Numbered from the stretch's first letter, positions 30,367-41,900 are shown. The stretch: DNA of 64,000 nt from Bryopsis sp. KO-2023 (GCA_030272585.1 BSYQ01000001.1:9005001-9069000); one strand, 5' to 3'. Made by a program: numbers and translations. Notes: generated from the letters alone by a model not told the origin.

Positions 30367-33300
30367 AGGTCCGGGGCGCGAGGCCACCTACCCTGGACAC
30401 AAATGCGGGTGGTACCAGGGCCGAGGTTCCGGAAGATTTTGGGGAGGAGCAAGCAGAAGGAATAGATGATAGAAAAATGACCAAGAGAGTTACTTGGCCG
30501 GACAAGGCGGAAGAGCATGAAAAACGGATAGACACTAGCTCCAGCTCGCATAGTTCCAATACTGCAGCGCGAGCCGAGTCCCATGGAACAGGACTCAGTG
30601 AAGGAGCGGATGATACTGGCCACACACGGCCTGGGGTATCATCAGGGGAACCACCATCCACTGTACAGCTCGGCCCGCAAGGCAACCGAGGGATGGATGG
30701 TTCAAATTTTTCTCAAGTGCCGGGGGCACTCAGTCGCGCCGACTCTGCAGTGGCCGACAATTTTTCTTACATCGCCAGGACAGGAAACACCTGTTCCAAA
30801 GGGCGGTTTACTGGCTTCGAGATAGCCATTCAAGTTGGAGACCGACCGGTGAAGGCGTATGTGGATAGCGGAAGTTGGGAAAACTACATCTCAACGGCAA
30901 CTCAAGCACGACTGGAATTGGAGGCAACCGGAGAGCACCGCACCCTGGTCATGGCGGATGGTTCCAAGGGCTCAACCCGGGGCCGAGCCGAACATGTTCG
31001 ATTTCGATCGGGCCGAGCCACTTTTGTCGCGGATTTCCACATCTTTCCCGACATGGCATACGAGATGATTTTGGGCATCCCGTGGCTTGTAGCCGAAAAC
31101 CCCGATCTCTGCTTTCGGACACGGACAATCTCGGTTCAGCGGGGGAAGACAAGGATTTCCCTTCCTCTAGCTATCTCGGGCAAGCCTCGACCCACCGAGA
31201 CTATGAGCGTGGGCGACATGGAACAGACATCCGCGGCCAAGCTTTTAAAGGATGCGCGTGCTGGACAAGGAGACGTTGTGATGGTAGTGGTTACCGAAGC
31301 CGAGGCCGAACAAAACGATGAACATACCAAAGATGATATCAGCAAGTTGGTTCGGCCCGAGCTCTCAAAAGCGATCACCCAGCTCTTAACGGACTACAAG
31401 CGAGTCTTCGCTTCTGACCTTCCTAAAGGACCACCACCGGTCAGGAACGGTCATGAATTCGAGATCGAACTGGAGGAAGGAACTAAGCCGATCTTTCGGC
31501 CTATGTACAAGCTCTCTCCAGCCGAACTCGCGGAGGTCCGAAAACAGCTCGACTACATGTTGGACCGGGAGCTGATTCGGCCCTCAAAGAGTCCGTGGGG
31601 CGCCCCCATCCTTTTCGCCAACAAGAAGGATGGAGGGCTTCGCTTTTGCATTGACTACCGGTGGATCAACCAGCGGACGGTCAAGAACCGCTACCCACTC
31701 CCTCTCCCTGAAGAATTATTGGACCGCCTCCAGGGAGCCAAAATCTTCACTCGGCTGGACTTGCGCTCGGGGTACTGGCAGATGCCCATCCGGGCCGAAG
31801 ATCAGGAGAAGACCGCTTTTCGGACCCGTTATGGGCACTACGAATACAAAGTAGTGCCCTTCGGCCTAACGAATGCACCCCCGCAGTTCATGGCGATGGT
31901 GAACGACCTCTTCCGGGATTTCCACGATAAGTTTCTTGTGGTCTTCCTGGACGACATCATCGTCTACAGTAAAACGGAGGAGGAACACGCGGAGCACCTT
32001 CGGCTCGTGCTGGACAAGCTGGCCGAGCATCAGCTCTACGCGAAGGCGTCAAAGTGTTCCATCGCCGTCGAAGAACTGGATTTCGTGGGGCATTGGATTT
32101 CGGCCGACGGCATCTCCCCTCATCGCAGCAAGACCCAAGCCATTCAAGATTGGAAGCCCCTACAGTCTGTGCCGGAAGTGCGGAGTTTTCTGGGCATGGT
32201 GTCCTACTACCGACGCTTCATCAGGGAGTTTTCAAGGATTGCTGCTCCCATCCAGAAGCTCGTCAAGAAGGACCAAGCCTGGGAATGGGGTCCGGCCCAG
32301 ACAGCAGCGTTTCAAGAGCTCAAGGACCGACTCACTTCGGCCCCAGTACTCTTGATCCCGGACCCGGCCAAGCCGTATGTTGTTGCCACAGATGCATCGG
32401 ACTTCGCATTAGGAGCTACCTTAATGCAGGGCAGCAAGGAGGAAGGTTATCAGCCCATTGCATTTTTGAGCCGTTCCCTGAACTCCGCCGAGCAGAAGTA
32501 TTCGGCCTACGAAAGGGAACTATTGGGCATCTCCTATGCTCTCGCCCAATGGCGTCACTACCTGGAAGGAGCTCCTGGTGGAACTACGGTGTATACGGAT
32601 CACCTCCCAGCTACCCATTTTCTACAGCAACGCGTCCTTTCACGGACTCAAACGCGTTGGTTGAAGTCTGGATCGTTCCAGTCTATCAAGCCGAAGATTT
32701 TATATCTTCCGGGCCGAGCCAATTTTGTGGCCGATGCGCTTTCTCGCAAGCCACAACTCCGGCTCAATGCGATTTTGGGGGCCAAAATCTCGCCCGGGGA
32801 GGCACAAGACTGGCAAGCCGCCATAAAGGAGGACCCTATTCTTCGACCAATCGTGACCAAACTTGAAGAGGGACGAGCAGTGCAGGGGTACACCCTGACC
32901 CCAGATGGACTGCTCATGTATCAAGCCAAGGACGTTGGAGCCGAGCCGAAACTCGTTGTGCCGGTTTCCAAACGCCAGGTGGTATTGCACGACCACCACG
33001 ATGTGCCGATGGCGGGACATCCAGGGAAAGCTCGGACAGCCGAGCTTGTGAGCCGAAGACATTGGTGGAAAGGCTGGCGCCGAGCCGTGAACCACTATGT
33101 CGAATCGTGCCCCACTTGCCAGATGATGAAGACCGAGAATTCCAAGCAGAAAGGGTTGCTACACCCTCTGCCAGTTCCGGCCTACAAGTGGGAGCAGCTG
33201 ACGACCGACCTCGTTACTGACTTACCGAAGTCTAACGGGTACACGGCCGTGGCTGTCTTTGTGGATCGGCTCACGAAGATGTGCAAGTTCGTCCCGTGCA

Positions 33301-34112
33301 CCAAGGAGGTTTCGGCGAAAGGATATGCCGAGCTCTTTCTCTCCAAAGTATTCCCCACCTCAGGGATACCGGAAGTTATCGTGTCTGATCGAGACCCAAG
33401 ATTTACGAGCCAGTTCTACAAGGAGTTGTTTCGGCTCGTGGGCACCGATCTAAGGATGTCGACCGCTCACCATCCGCAATCTGATGGACAGAGCGAAGTT
33501 ACAATCCGAACACTGGAGAACTTTCTTCGACCCTACATTGAAGCGAGGCCGGAGACATGGAGTGAATACCTCAGCACGGCCGAATTTGCTGCAAACAATT
33601 CGGTCAACGCCAGCACCAAATACACCCCTTTCTACCTGATGTATGGGCAACACCCAAGAGGCTTGGAGGCCGACCGGCCGAGTACAAACGTGGAGGCGGC
33701 CGAGGCCATGGTGAGCCGAATGAACCGAGACCTGGAGGAGGCCAAAGCAAACTACGCTTCGGCCCAGGAGACCATGTGTGAGAGCGCCAACAAAAAGAGG
33801 CGACATGTGGAATTCGCAGTGGGACAGGAGGTTTGCCTCCGAAGTGCCCACCTCCCTTTGGCCGTAACCAAGCACATTCCGGCCAAGGTCAGGCGAAGGT
33901 TCATCGGGCCGTTCAAGGTTGAGGCCGTAATATCACCAGTGGCCTATAGGCTCGACCTCCCACCAGGCTGGAGGCTTCACCCTACATTCCACGTCTCCAA
34001 GCTCAAGGAATACAAGCGGTCCGAGGAGTTCGTGCGGGATGCACCTCCCGGCCCGGCTCTCATCGATGAGCTGGATGGAGAAGAGGAATACGAAGTGGAG
34101 GCTATTGTCAGG
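30291..34112 (+). CDS. Pol (element B), 3' end displaced by F
   Basis: About 1270 codons of a complete pol, followed by its last 48 codons at 41901-42044. Order: protease (AYVDSGSWENYIS, about 30855); RT (KSPWGAPILFANKKDGGLRF, catalytic FLDD near 31946, RSFLGMVSYYRRFIREF); RNase H (VVATDASDFALGATL, YSAYERELLGISYA, FVADALSR); integrase finger (HDHHDVPMAGHPG, CPTCQMMK); DDE core (TTDLVTDLP, VSDRDPRFTS, SDGQSEV); GPFKVEAV and TFHVSKLKEY; start of chromodomain (EEEYEVEAIV). At 34112 the F LTR splits the chromodomain. The TCAGG duplication shows the frame was intact before insertion, so this copy became defective only through F. Confidence 0.94.
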
Positions 34113-34625
34113 TGTTATCGCTCGGGAGGACTGACGTCCGCGAGCGACGTCTCCTATCTCGGGAAAGAGTGAGGCGGCGGCGGAACGGTCACACAAAATC
34201 GCACGGGTCACAGACTCGGGGTCACACAAACAGATCACTGAAAAGCAAGGTTACATCCAGCGTCCCATCCTTTAACTCCCAGTTCGACTTTCCCGAGGGT
34301 GACTAACCACCCGTAACACTCCCACTACCCTGACTCACAGCCGCCAGTTCTACTCCTGACTCACTCACACACTCACACACAGGCCCAAACCAAAGCACGT
34401 TCCCACTCAGACTCGAACCCAGGACCTCAGTCTCGCAAGTCCCAATCTGATTGATCGAACCATTGTCTTGACTCTGTGCTCTTGCGATGGTTTCCTTGCT
34501 GTAGTTCAGTAGTACCTCCTTGGGAGGATGCTGTCATTCACCGGGGATGCATCTGACGCTTCACAGACGTCAGATGCATGACGCCTTTGACGTCTGACGT
34601 CCCTGGACGTCAGCAGCTGGTATCA
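34113..34625 (-). repeat. 3' LTR of element F (513 bp)
   Basis: In plus orientation TGTTATCGCTCGGG...GCTGGTATCA. Same length as and apparently identical to 41383-41895. CpG-rich. Contains palindromic GACGTC-type motifs clustered near 34560-34612 (in plus coordinates). Confidence 0.94.
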
Positions 34626-34630
34626 ATTGC

Positions 34631-34639
34631 CTCCCCCCT
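34631..34639 (-). other. Polypurine tract, element F
   Basis: On the minus strand AGGGGGGAG, within a longer purine run, five bases from the 3' LTR. Confidence 0.75.
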
Positions 34640-34881
34640 GGGGGCAGTTGGTGCCCTCACCAAGTATCCATCAAATGCATCCTTCTGATTCTGTAAAAGT
34701 AACTCTGAACTAGGGTGCTGCAAATCCCAAGCTCCCTGCACTTCTGAAAGGATAATTAGATCCCCATAAAATCCTTAACCCACAGAAGTTCAGAAAACAC
34801 TTCACTGCCCTTATGCAACCCATCCCCTAGTCACTGGGATTCCTGATCCTTCAGCCACAGAATCAAAAGTGCATCTAACTT

Positions 34882-37800
34882 CTACCTGATCCCAGCTCTC
34901 CTTTTATAATCAGCCAGGATCTCTGATGCATTCAATAAATTGTCTTGGGGTTCCCAAGTTGCTTCACTAAGTGGATACCCCTTCCAGACTACTAAAAATC
35001 TTCTTTTCCTTCCTGAAAATTTATGTCTTACTACAGCCTCAACTTCAAATTCCTCTTCTCCCTCAGAATCTAATTCTGCTGGAGGTGCCATTACCTCCCT
35101 AGGAAACTTAGCACTTTCTTGAAGTTTTCTTAACTTTGATACATGAAATACAGGATGTAATTTCCATCCATCTGGTAACACCAATCTATATGCCACAGAT
35201 CCCACTGCAGCAGCAATAACAAAAGGTCCTATATATCTTCTTCTGATTTTTACTGGAATATGTTTCAAGACTGATAAATTCAATGTCTTTGTGGAGAGCA
35301 ACACCTTTTCTCCCACTTGAAACTGTACATCCCTTCTCCTTTTATTTGCTTGCTGCCTCATCTTCTCTTGGGCTGTTTTATATCTGTCCTTGGCATCATT
35401 GATGACTTCCTGCATATGAGATATCATCTCTTGTACTGACTCTGCTTCAGCTTGAGCTTTTCCAGCAAGTAAATCCCCTGGCAGTTGTGGATGCACTCCA
35501 TACATCAAGTAGAAGGGGCTGTATCCTGTAGATGTGTGGACAGCATTATTGGCTGCAAATTCAGCCATCCCTAATTCCTGCATCCATGTCTCTGGATGCT
35601 CTTCCACATAGGGTCTAAGGAAATTCTCTAGTGTTCTAATGCTGACTTCACTTTGTCCATCTGTTTGAGGATGGAAGGCTGTGGACATTCTCACTTTAGT
35701 GCCCACACATCTCATTAGCTCCTGCCAAAATTTACTAGCAAATCTAGTGTCCCTATCACTGATTATCACACTGGGAATCCCATGATTCCTAAAGATGTGA
35801 TCAAAGAATATTCTTGCATACCCTGGTGCATCTATTGTTTTGTTGCAGGGTATAAACTTTACCATCTTAGTCAATCTATCAACAAACACTGCAATTGAAT
35901 CAAACCCATCCACAGGGGGTAAATCAGTCACTAGATCAGTAGTGATCTGATCCCATTTCTTATCAGCTACTGGAATAGGTTGCAGCAAGCCTTTCTGAGC
36001 TCTCAACTCAGGCTTCATTTGCTGGCAAACCTCACATGTCCTAACATATTCCTGGACATCCTTTTTCATATCATTCCAGTAGTATTTCCTGGACATCAGC
36101 TCCAGAGTTCTCTCTATCCCTAGATGTCCTGAAATCTGATTATCATGTCCTTCAGTAAGGACTTTCATTCTCAGTTCCTGAGGAACCCATAATTTCATAA
36201 GTCCATCCTGAGTTTGATAAATCAATAACCCTGATTCATTGATTCCATATCCTGGAATTCTTTCCCCATCCAGTATTTGATTGTAGATGTCTTTGATTTC
36301 AACATCTGCCAGTGTTGCTTGCTCCCACAGTGTGATTTCTTCTGTGCTGGGTTGTAAGGAACTCACTACTTTGAGTTCCTGCTCTGCTGGAAGACTCCTT
36401 GATAGTGCATCAGCAACCAGATTCAGTTTCCCCTGGATGTACTGAATCTTTGGTTTGATGCTGAGGAAATGTCCTGCTCTCAGCCACCTGGCCTGAGGCC
36501 TTGACATCATCTTTTGATCCATAAAGTTTGTTAGTGGCTGGTGGTCTGTAAAGACTGTGACTTCTCCTGGGCAGCCCTCTAAATAGTGCCTCCACTGCAT
36601 CAAGCAGTAGGCTATTCCCAGGAGTTCCCTTTCATATACTGAATAGTTCTGTTCTGACTTTGATAATCTCCTACTGCAGAAGGCTATAGGCTGTAATCCA
36701 GAGCCATGATCCTGACAAAGGACTCCTCCAGTTGCTTCCCCAGATGCATCACTAATCACAGTGTAATCTTTCACTGGATTAGGATGGATCAGCACTGGTT
36801 TGCCCATCAATGCAGTTTTCAGTGTTTGGAAGGCTATTTCCTGAGCAGATCCCCACTCCCACATGACATCCTTCTTAGTTAAGTCATGCAGAGGGCCTGC
36901 TATCTTTGCAAAGTCTGGGATGAATCTTCTATAGAAGGAAACCATCCCCAGAAAACTCCTGACATCTGTAACTGTCTTTAAGGGCTTCCATTCCCTGATT
37001 GCCTTAACTTTCACATCCATTGCTGAGATCCCCTTTTCACTTAACCAAAATCCACAGAAATCTGTTTCCTTCACACAGATTTCACTTTTGGTGGCCTTTG
37101 CAAATAGACTATACTTCTGTAGCCTGGCTAAGACTGCTGCCAGATGTTCTACATGCTCAGAGATGCTTCTGGAATAGATCAGAAGGTCATCAATGAAGAT
37201 CAGCACAAATAAATCCAACATATCCTTGAATATGTCATTCACCATGTTCATATATTGTGCTGGAGCATTAGTAAGTCCAAATGAAAGCACTTTGAACTGA
37301 TAGTGTCCAAATCTGCTTCTAAAGGCAGTCTTAGGCCTATCCTCTTCCCTTAGAGGCATCTGCCAGTAGCCTGATCTCAGGTCAATCTTAGTGAAATATC
37401 TAGCCCCATGTACCCTGTCAATCATCTCCTCTGGTAAGGGCAGAGGGTACCTATTTTTGATGGTTTTCTTATTGAGCCATCTGTAATCCAGGCACATCCT
37501 GAGCCCTCCATCTTTCTTAGGGACAAACAGGATGGGTGCCCCAAATGGTGACTGTGATGGTTCTATGAAATCCATCTCCAACAGGTAATCTAACTGTCTT
37601 TTAACCTCATCTAACTCAAGAGGAGACAGTTTGTATAGGGGTCTATACATGGGTTCTGTACCCTCCTCCAGATCAATCCTGAATTCATGACCCAGTCTGA
37701 CAGGAGGTACACCCTTAGGCAAATCCTTTGCAAACACTTTTCTGTACTGAGTCAGTACTTCTTTAATCCTGGGATCCATATCCTCCTGCAGGATTTTCTG

Positions 37801-38751
37801 TAGATCATCCCCTTCCCTTTGTTCTGGGATTGTTTCTACTCCAGTCTTTGATTCATCCTCTGGCCTAATCACCACCATGATGATGTGTTTGATTTCCCCT
37901 TTTTCTATCTGTCTTTTGATTCTGCCACTAGAACAAAAGGAAAGTTCTGTAGCTCCAGTGGGTTTGAGCTGATATTCAGGCATCACTGAGAGTGGTAATT
38001 TTACACTCTTTTTGCCCTTGTTGACTGTGATTATTCCTGACTTAAAATCCACTTTGGGATTGTAGTGTATGAGCCAGGGCAATCCCAGCAGGATTGGGTG
38101 ATTACTGTCTGGAAAGACATCAGCATCAAATGAGAGCTGGATCTTTCCACAGACAAATGGGATGCCAAAACATCTCCCCACTGATTTCCTTTCTGTACCA
38201 TCTAGAAACTTAACAGGAGTTTCTTGTGGTTTGTATTGCAGTCCCAGTTCCTTGACTGCATCCATGCTAATATAATTAGCAGTGGATCCTGTATCAATGT
38301 ATGCTGTAGCTTTCTTTGCACCAATAAATCCTGCCAGTTCATATCCTCTATATGCTGCTGTAGCCTGAGCTACTGCAGTCTGAACTGGTTCCTTTCCCTC
38401 AACATTTCCTTCCACTCTAGTGGGTAAACTCACAGTGGCCTCTGTTTGTTTATCCACTCTCTTTTGAGACTGCTTTTTCTTTTGAATTAACACTCCTGGA
38501 GTGACCCCATCCAGTGTGTTTGCTTCCTGTTCTGTTGCAATAGGGGCTGCAACCACAGGTGTCTCTTGAACACCATCATTTAGTGAGGCTGGTGTTTTTG
38601 TAGTGGGTTCTTTCATTTCAATATCATCTGGAGGCTTAGCTGACCCAACACTAGCCTCCTCTTTTAGTTTCCCTTCTTCAGGGCTTTCTGAGCTTGGGAC
38701 AGTTTGGGACACTGTCTCACCCCATGCTCTGTGCTTCCACATAGAAAACAC
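34882..38751 (-). CDS. Pol (element F)
   Basis: Intact; the first ATG is 38751, but the frame is entered from gag by -1 shifting near 38670. Order: protease (AYIDTGSTANYIS, about 38290); LLGLPWLIHYNP; RT (QSPFGAPILFVPKKDGGLRM, FIDD near 37190, RSFLGMVSFYRRFIPDF); RNase H (VISDASGEATGGVL, YSVYERELLGIAYC, LVADALSR); integrase HHCC finger (EGHDNQISGHLG, CEVCQQMK); DDE core (TTDLVTDLP, ISDRDTRFAS, TDGQSEV); chromodomain (EEFEVEAVV, FLVVWKGYP, ATWEP). Arg is encoded by AGA/AGG, consistent with the near absence of CpG. Nothing is visibly broken, so this copy looks competent. Confidence 0.95.
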   Translation of the reverse strand: MFSMWKHRAWGETVSQTVPSSESPEEGKLKEEASVGSAKPPDDIEMKEPTTKTPASLNDGVQETPVVAAPIATEQEANTLDGVTPGVLIQKKKQSQKRVDKQTEATVSLPTRVEGNVEGKEPVQTAVAQATAAYRGYELAGFIGAKKATAYIDTGSTANYISMDAVKELGLQYKPQETPVKFLDGTERKSVGRCFGIPFVCGKIQLSFDADVFPDSNHPILLGLPWLIHYNPKVDFKSGIITVNKGKKSVKLPLSVMPEYQLKPTGATELSFCSSGRIKRQIEKGEIKHIIMVVIRPEDESKTGVETIPEQREGDDLQKILQEDMDPRIKEVLTQYRKVFAKDLPKGVPPVRLGHEFRIDLEEGTEPMYRPLYKLSPLELDEVKRQLDYLLEMDFIEPSQSPFGAPILFVPKKDGGLRMCLDYRWLNKKTIKNRYPLPLPEEMIDRVHGARYFTKIDLRSGYWQMPLREEDRPKTAFRSRFGHYQFKVLSFGLTNAPAQYMNMVNDIFKDMLDLFVLIFIDDLLIYSRSISEHVEHLAAVLARLQKYSLFAKATKSEICVKETDFCGFWLSEKGISAMDVKVKAIREWKPLKTVTDVRSFLGMVSFYRRFIPDFAKIAGPLHDLTKKDVMWEWGSAQEIAFQTLKTALMGKPVLIHPNPVKDYTVISDASGEATGGVLCQDHGSGLQPIAFCSRRLSKSEQNYSVYERELLGIAYCLMQWRHYLEGCPGEVTVFTDHQPLTNFMDQKMMSRPQARWLRAGHFLSIKPKIQYIQGKLNLVADALSRSLPAEQELKVVSSLQPSTEEITLWEQATLADVEIKDIYNQILDGERIPGYGINESGLLIYQTQDGLMKLWVPQELRMKVLTEGHDNQISGHLGIERTLELMSRKYYWNDMKKDVQEYVRTCEVCQQMKPELRAQKGLLQPIPVADKKWDQITTDLVTDLPPVDGFDSIAVFVDRLTKMVKFIPCNKTIDAPGYARIFFDHIFRNHGIPSVIISDRDTRFASKFWQELMRCVGTKVRMSTAFHPQTDGQSEVSIRTLENFLRPYVEEHPETWMQELGMAEFAANNAVHTSTGYSPFYLMYGVHPQLPGDLLAGKAQAEAESVQEMISHMQEVINDAKDRYKTAQEKMRQQANKRRRDVQFQVGEKVLLSTKTLNLSVLKHIPVKIRRRYIGPFVIAAAVGSVAYRLVLPDGWKLHPVFHVSKLRKLQESAKFPREVMAPPAELDSEGEEEFEVEAVVRHKFSGRKRRFLVVWKGYPLSEATWEPQDNLLNASEILADYKRRAGIR

Positions 38752-40946
38752 TTAAAGGATCCTCCCCTTGAGGGCCTAGATCCCATCTGACCTCTCTGCT
38801 GCACAGCCTTAACTGAATTTGCTGCAGGGGGCAGTTGTGATGTTGCAGCAGCTATCACTGCTGACATCTGTGTATTTCTCTGTCCAAATCTTCCCCTCCC
38901 TCTACCTCTGCCTCTAAAGCTACTAGTAGTGCCACCTCTACTGCCTATAGTTGCAGAGAGTCTTTGGACTGTGAGGATGGCCTTATCCAGATCCCCATCA
39001 CACAGGGTCATAACCTGTGCTTGCATATTTCGATCTGAGAGCCCATCCACAAAGGCTGCATATCTTTCTTCTTGAGGTAGGTTGGGGAGTCTAAACATCA
39101 GCTTTCTGAAGAGTCTGATGTAGCCTAAGGCAGTTCCAGTCTGCCTTAGAGTTCTTAATTGTTTTCTGGCAGTCTCTATTAGGGAGACTGGCTCAAAAAC
39201 ATTCCTTAGTTCTTGAGTGAACTCTTGCCAGCTAGCATACTCTGCTTTTTCCTGATTCATGATCTGTATATCCATCAGGTTTAACCAGCTAAGTGCATCT
39301 CCCTGGAGATGTGACTGAAAACAGGATAACCAGTCCCTCTCTAAGATGTGTTGATTCTGCAACCATCTCTTCATTCCTAGTATCCATTCTGTTGCAGACA
39401 TCCTTTCATCTCCTGTGAATTTCTCTGGGGGAGTGAGCTTAATCTGTTTGCTGTAAGGTCTATCAGGACCTTGTCCTGAACCTCCTGATGTACCACTAGG
39501 ATCTCTATCAGGTGGTCCTCCTCCTGGGGGACCTCCTCCATCACCTCCACCACCATCACCACCATTCCCTGGCCCTGGATGTCCAGAACCAGATGCTCTA
39601 GGCATGCCTGGTCTGTCTGGGCCATTTGGTCCATTTGATCCATTTGGATCCCCTGGATTTCCTCCAGGTGCACCACCACTGGGTGCTCTTTGACTTGTTA
39701 ACTGTTCAAAGGGATTTGGTGGTCTAATTCCCATTCCTGATGGTGCTGGGGTAGTACCTAAAGTAAAGGTAGCTGGAGGTGCTATAGTTACTGCTGGTGG
39801 TTGCAGTATAGGGGGTGGTAAACCCATGGACAGTTGTTGTCCTGAAGTGAGGTCTATTAGACCTAAAGAAGAGGGTCCTGGAGGTACTGCTCCAGTACTT
39901 GTGGCAGGTATAACTTGCTGTACTGGTGGCTGACCAGATGTTGGGATATCCTGAGTTTGTCCCTCAGTTTCTCCTTCCTCTGTATTCTGTACTGTTTGTG
40001 TTGCTTGCATCATATGCACTTGCATCACTTGTGGAGGAATAGGTGTTCTCAGGATTCCATCCTTCATCCAGCCATCAACTGCTTTCTGATATTCTGGATC
40101 AGTTAAAGCCCATCTAGTCTCTTCTAGATCTGCTTTCTGTCCTTCAGCATTGTTATACTTGTCCTCAATAGCTGTGGTGGTTTCATCCACTGCTGTAGCT
40201 ACCATTTTCTGAATGACTGCAGGATAGGAGTCCAATTCTCCTTGCAGTATGCTAGTCATTGTGTTTGTCATACTCTCCCTCTCTTCCATCAGCTGTTTTT
40301 GCATTCTTTGCATGTGCTGAGACACTTCATATAATTGGGCATTAATATCTTCCTGTTGTTTCTTTTGAACCAACATCAGTTGCTCCTGTAGAGCTAACTG
40401 CTTCTTCTGGAATAGTTCCAGCTCTGTTTGGTTCTTATTTTTCCACTGAGCCATGCCCACAGCATGATCTTTTCCTGTACTTCTCAACTGTTCACCAAGG
40501 TCCTTCAGTTGAGTATTTGTATTTGCAGTGAGGCTTTGATAAAAGTCCTTTGCATGTAGCTCCTGAGTCTGCTGTAGTTTTCGACTCTGTTCTTCCAAAC
40601 TGTGCACTAAGGCTGACTGCAACTCTTCCTTTAGAGTTGACTGATGTAGCTCTGTTTGCTCTCTGTGTGTATACAGTTCAACCTGGACTTGTTGAACCTG
40701 ATTCTGCATGGAGGTCAATGATTGCTGGAGGTGGTTGGTTACTGTTCCACCCCAGACCTCAATCTGTCTTTGCATTTCAGTGTGATCAGAACCATTGATC
40801 TGTATATTCTGAATTTGCTGGTGCACCATTGGTTGCACTTCTGACCCTTCCATAACTTCGTCGCTTATCGCGACCATGTCGCTTTCCGTAACAACCGGAA
40901 CCAGAGCCATTCTGGTCGCTTGACTTTCAGTTGACTTTCCAGGCAA
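38664..40946 (-). CDS. Gag (element F)
   Basis: 760 codons; ATG at 40946, with a second candidate ATG at 40910 (MALVPVV). An N-terminal QQIQNIQINGSDH motif resembles those in the Gags of B and C. A long Gln/Glu-rich coiled coil spans about 60-270. A Pro/Gly linker precedes the capsid (IKLTPPEKFTGDERMSATEW, about 500; EFTQELRNVFEP). A Gly/Arg tail (RGRGRGRGRFG) and a CCHC knuckle (CFLCGSTEHGVRQC) end it. CpG is nearly absent from the coding sequence until the first 30 codons, where it rises sharply into the leader. Confidence 0.93.
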   Translation of the reverse strand: MPGKSTESQATRMALVPVVTESDMVAISDEVMEGSEVQPMVHQQIQNIQINGSDHTEMQRQIEVWGGTVTNHLQQSLTSMQNQVQQVQVELYTHREQTELHQSTLKEELQSALVHSLEEQSRKLQQTQELHAKDFYQSLTANTNTQLKDLGEQLRSTGKDHAVGMAQWKNKNQTELELFQKKQLALQEQLMLVQKKQQEDINAQLYEVSQHMQRMQKQLMEERESMTNTMTSILQGELDSYPAVIQKMVATAVDETTTAIEDKYNNAEGQKADLEETRWALTDPEYQKAVDGWMKDGILRTPIPPQVMQVHMMQATQTVQNTEEGETEGQTQDIPTSGQPPVQQVIPATSTGAVPPGPSSLGLIDLTSGQQLSMGLPPPILQPPAVTIAPPATFTLGTTPAPSGMGIRPPNPFEQLTSQRAPSGGAPGGNPGDPNGSNGPNGPDRPGMPRASGSGHPGPGNGGDGGGGDGGGPPGGGPPDRDPSGTSGGSGQGPDRPYSKQIKLTPPEKFTGDERMSATEWILGMKRWLQNQHILERDWLSCFQSHLQGDALSWLNLMDIQIMNQEKAEYASWQEFTQELRNVFEPVSLIETARKQLRTLRQTGTALGYIRLFRKLMFRLPNLPQEERYAAFVDGLSDRNMQAQVMTLCDGDLDKAILTVQRLSATIGSRGGTTSSFRGRGRGRGRFGQRNTQMSAVIAAATSQLPPAANSVKAVQQRGQMGSRPSRGGSFKCFLCGSTEHGVRQCPKLSQAQKALKKGN
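38667..38673 (-). promoter_or_regulatory. Putative -1 frameshift heptamer, F gag-pol
   Basis: On the minus strand G GGA AAC directly before the gag stop TAA (38666-38664); pol is in the -1 frame. Same heptamer and stop spacing as in element E. Confidence 0.75.
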
Positions 40947-41366
40947 CGGTTACTGTCAACTGTAGACCGTTGACTTTCGCGCCACGACCTGTCCTTGCCG
41001 AACTGTGAACGGATAACCCACGTGCCCTTGCCGTGAGAGTTACTATACGTAATACTACTATACCCCTTCACGTCCGACTCTAACCCTTCGAACCTGAGTA
41101 CTACAGTTCGCTGACAGCGACGCAGGTTACAGGGTAACCTTTTTCCCAAACGTCCTGTCACACGACTGAACGTTGGCACCCTCTTTTCTCTCTTTTTATG
41201 GGTGTGATTCTTTTCCAACGTTGCTACCACACGTTTTCCTTTTTTCCCGTTCACTGCGTTTGCCTTTTTTTTCCGTTTTCCCACGACCTTACGACTGGCG
41301 TTAAGCGCCTCGAACAAACCTGCTGGTCAAACCAGCGGAGAGCTCCAGTCCAGTCGGTTCCTTCGG
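40947..41366 (-). other. Leader of element F
   Basis: Non-coding leader between PBS and gag on the minus strand, rich in CpG in contrast to the gag-pol body. Confidence 0.7.
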
Positions 41367-41378
41367 GCTCCGAAACCA
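41367..41378 (-). other. Primer-binding site, element F
   Basis: On the minus strand TGGTTTCGGAGC, four bases from the 5' LTR end. Confidence 0.88.
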
Positions 41379-41382
41379 AAAA

Positions 41383-41895
41383 TGTTATCGCTCGGGAGGA
41401 CTGACGTCCGCGAGCGACGTCTCCTATCTCGGGAAAGAGTGAGGCGGCGGCGGAACGGTCACACAAAATCGCACGGGTCACAGACTCGGGGTCACACAAA
41501 CAGATCACTGAAAAGCAAGGTTACATCCAGCGTCCCATCCTTTAACTCCCAGTTCGACTTTCCCGAGGGTGACTAACCACCCGTAACACTCCCACTACCC
41601 TGACTCACAGCCGCCAGTTCTACTCCTGACTCACTCACACACTCACACACAGGCCCAAACCAAAGCACGTTCCCACTCAGACTCGAACCCAGGACCTCAG
41701 TCTCGCAAGTCCCAATCTGATTGATCGAACCATTGTCTTGACTCTGTGCTCTTGCGATGGTTTCCTTGCTGTAGTTCAGTAGTACCTCCTTGGGAGGATG
41801 CTGTCATTCACCGGGGATGCATCTGACGCTTCACAGACGTCAGATGCATGACGCCTTTGACGTCTGACGTCCCTGGACGTCAGCAGCTGGTATCA
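41383..41895 (-). repeat. 5' LTR of element F (513 bp)
   Basis: Apparently identical to 34113-34625; its outer end is followed by the TCAGG target duplication, after which the B chromodomain resumes. Confidence 0.94.
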
Positions 41896-41900
41896 TCAGG

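Larger units (their letters stand above)
34113..41895 (-). mobile_element. Element F: compact Ty3/gypsy, CpG-poor body
   Basis: A complete 7.8-kb element on the minus strand with 513-bp LTRs that look identical and TCAGG target duplications at 34108-34112 and 41896-41900. It codes only gag and pol, with no ORF3. Between 34626 and about 40855 I found only two CpG dinucleotides, while LTRs and leader hold dozens. Confidence 0.95.

Noticed and set aside
34113-34172. Pol of B ending naturally at 34172
   Set aside because: The last 20 codons are translated from the F LTR; the true chromodomain end continues at 41901 after the TCAGG duplication.
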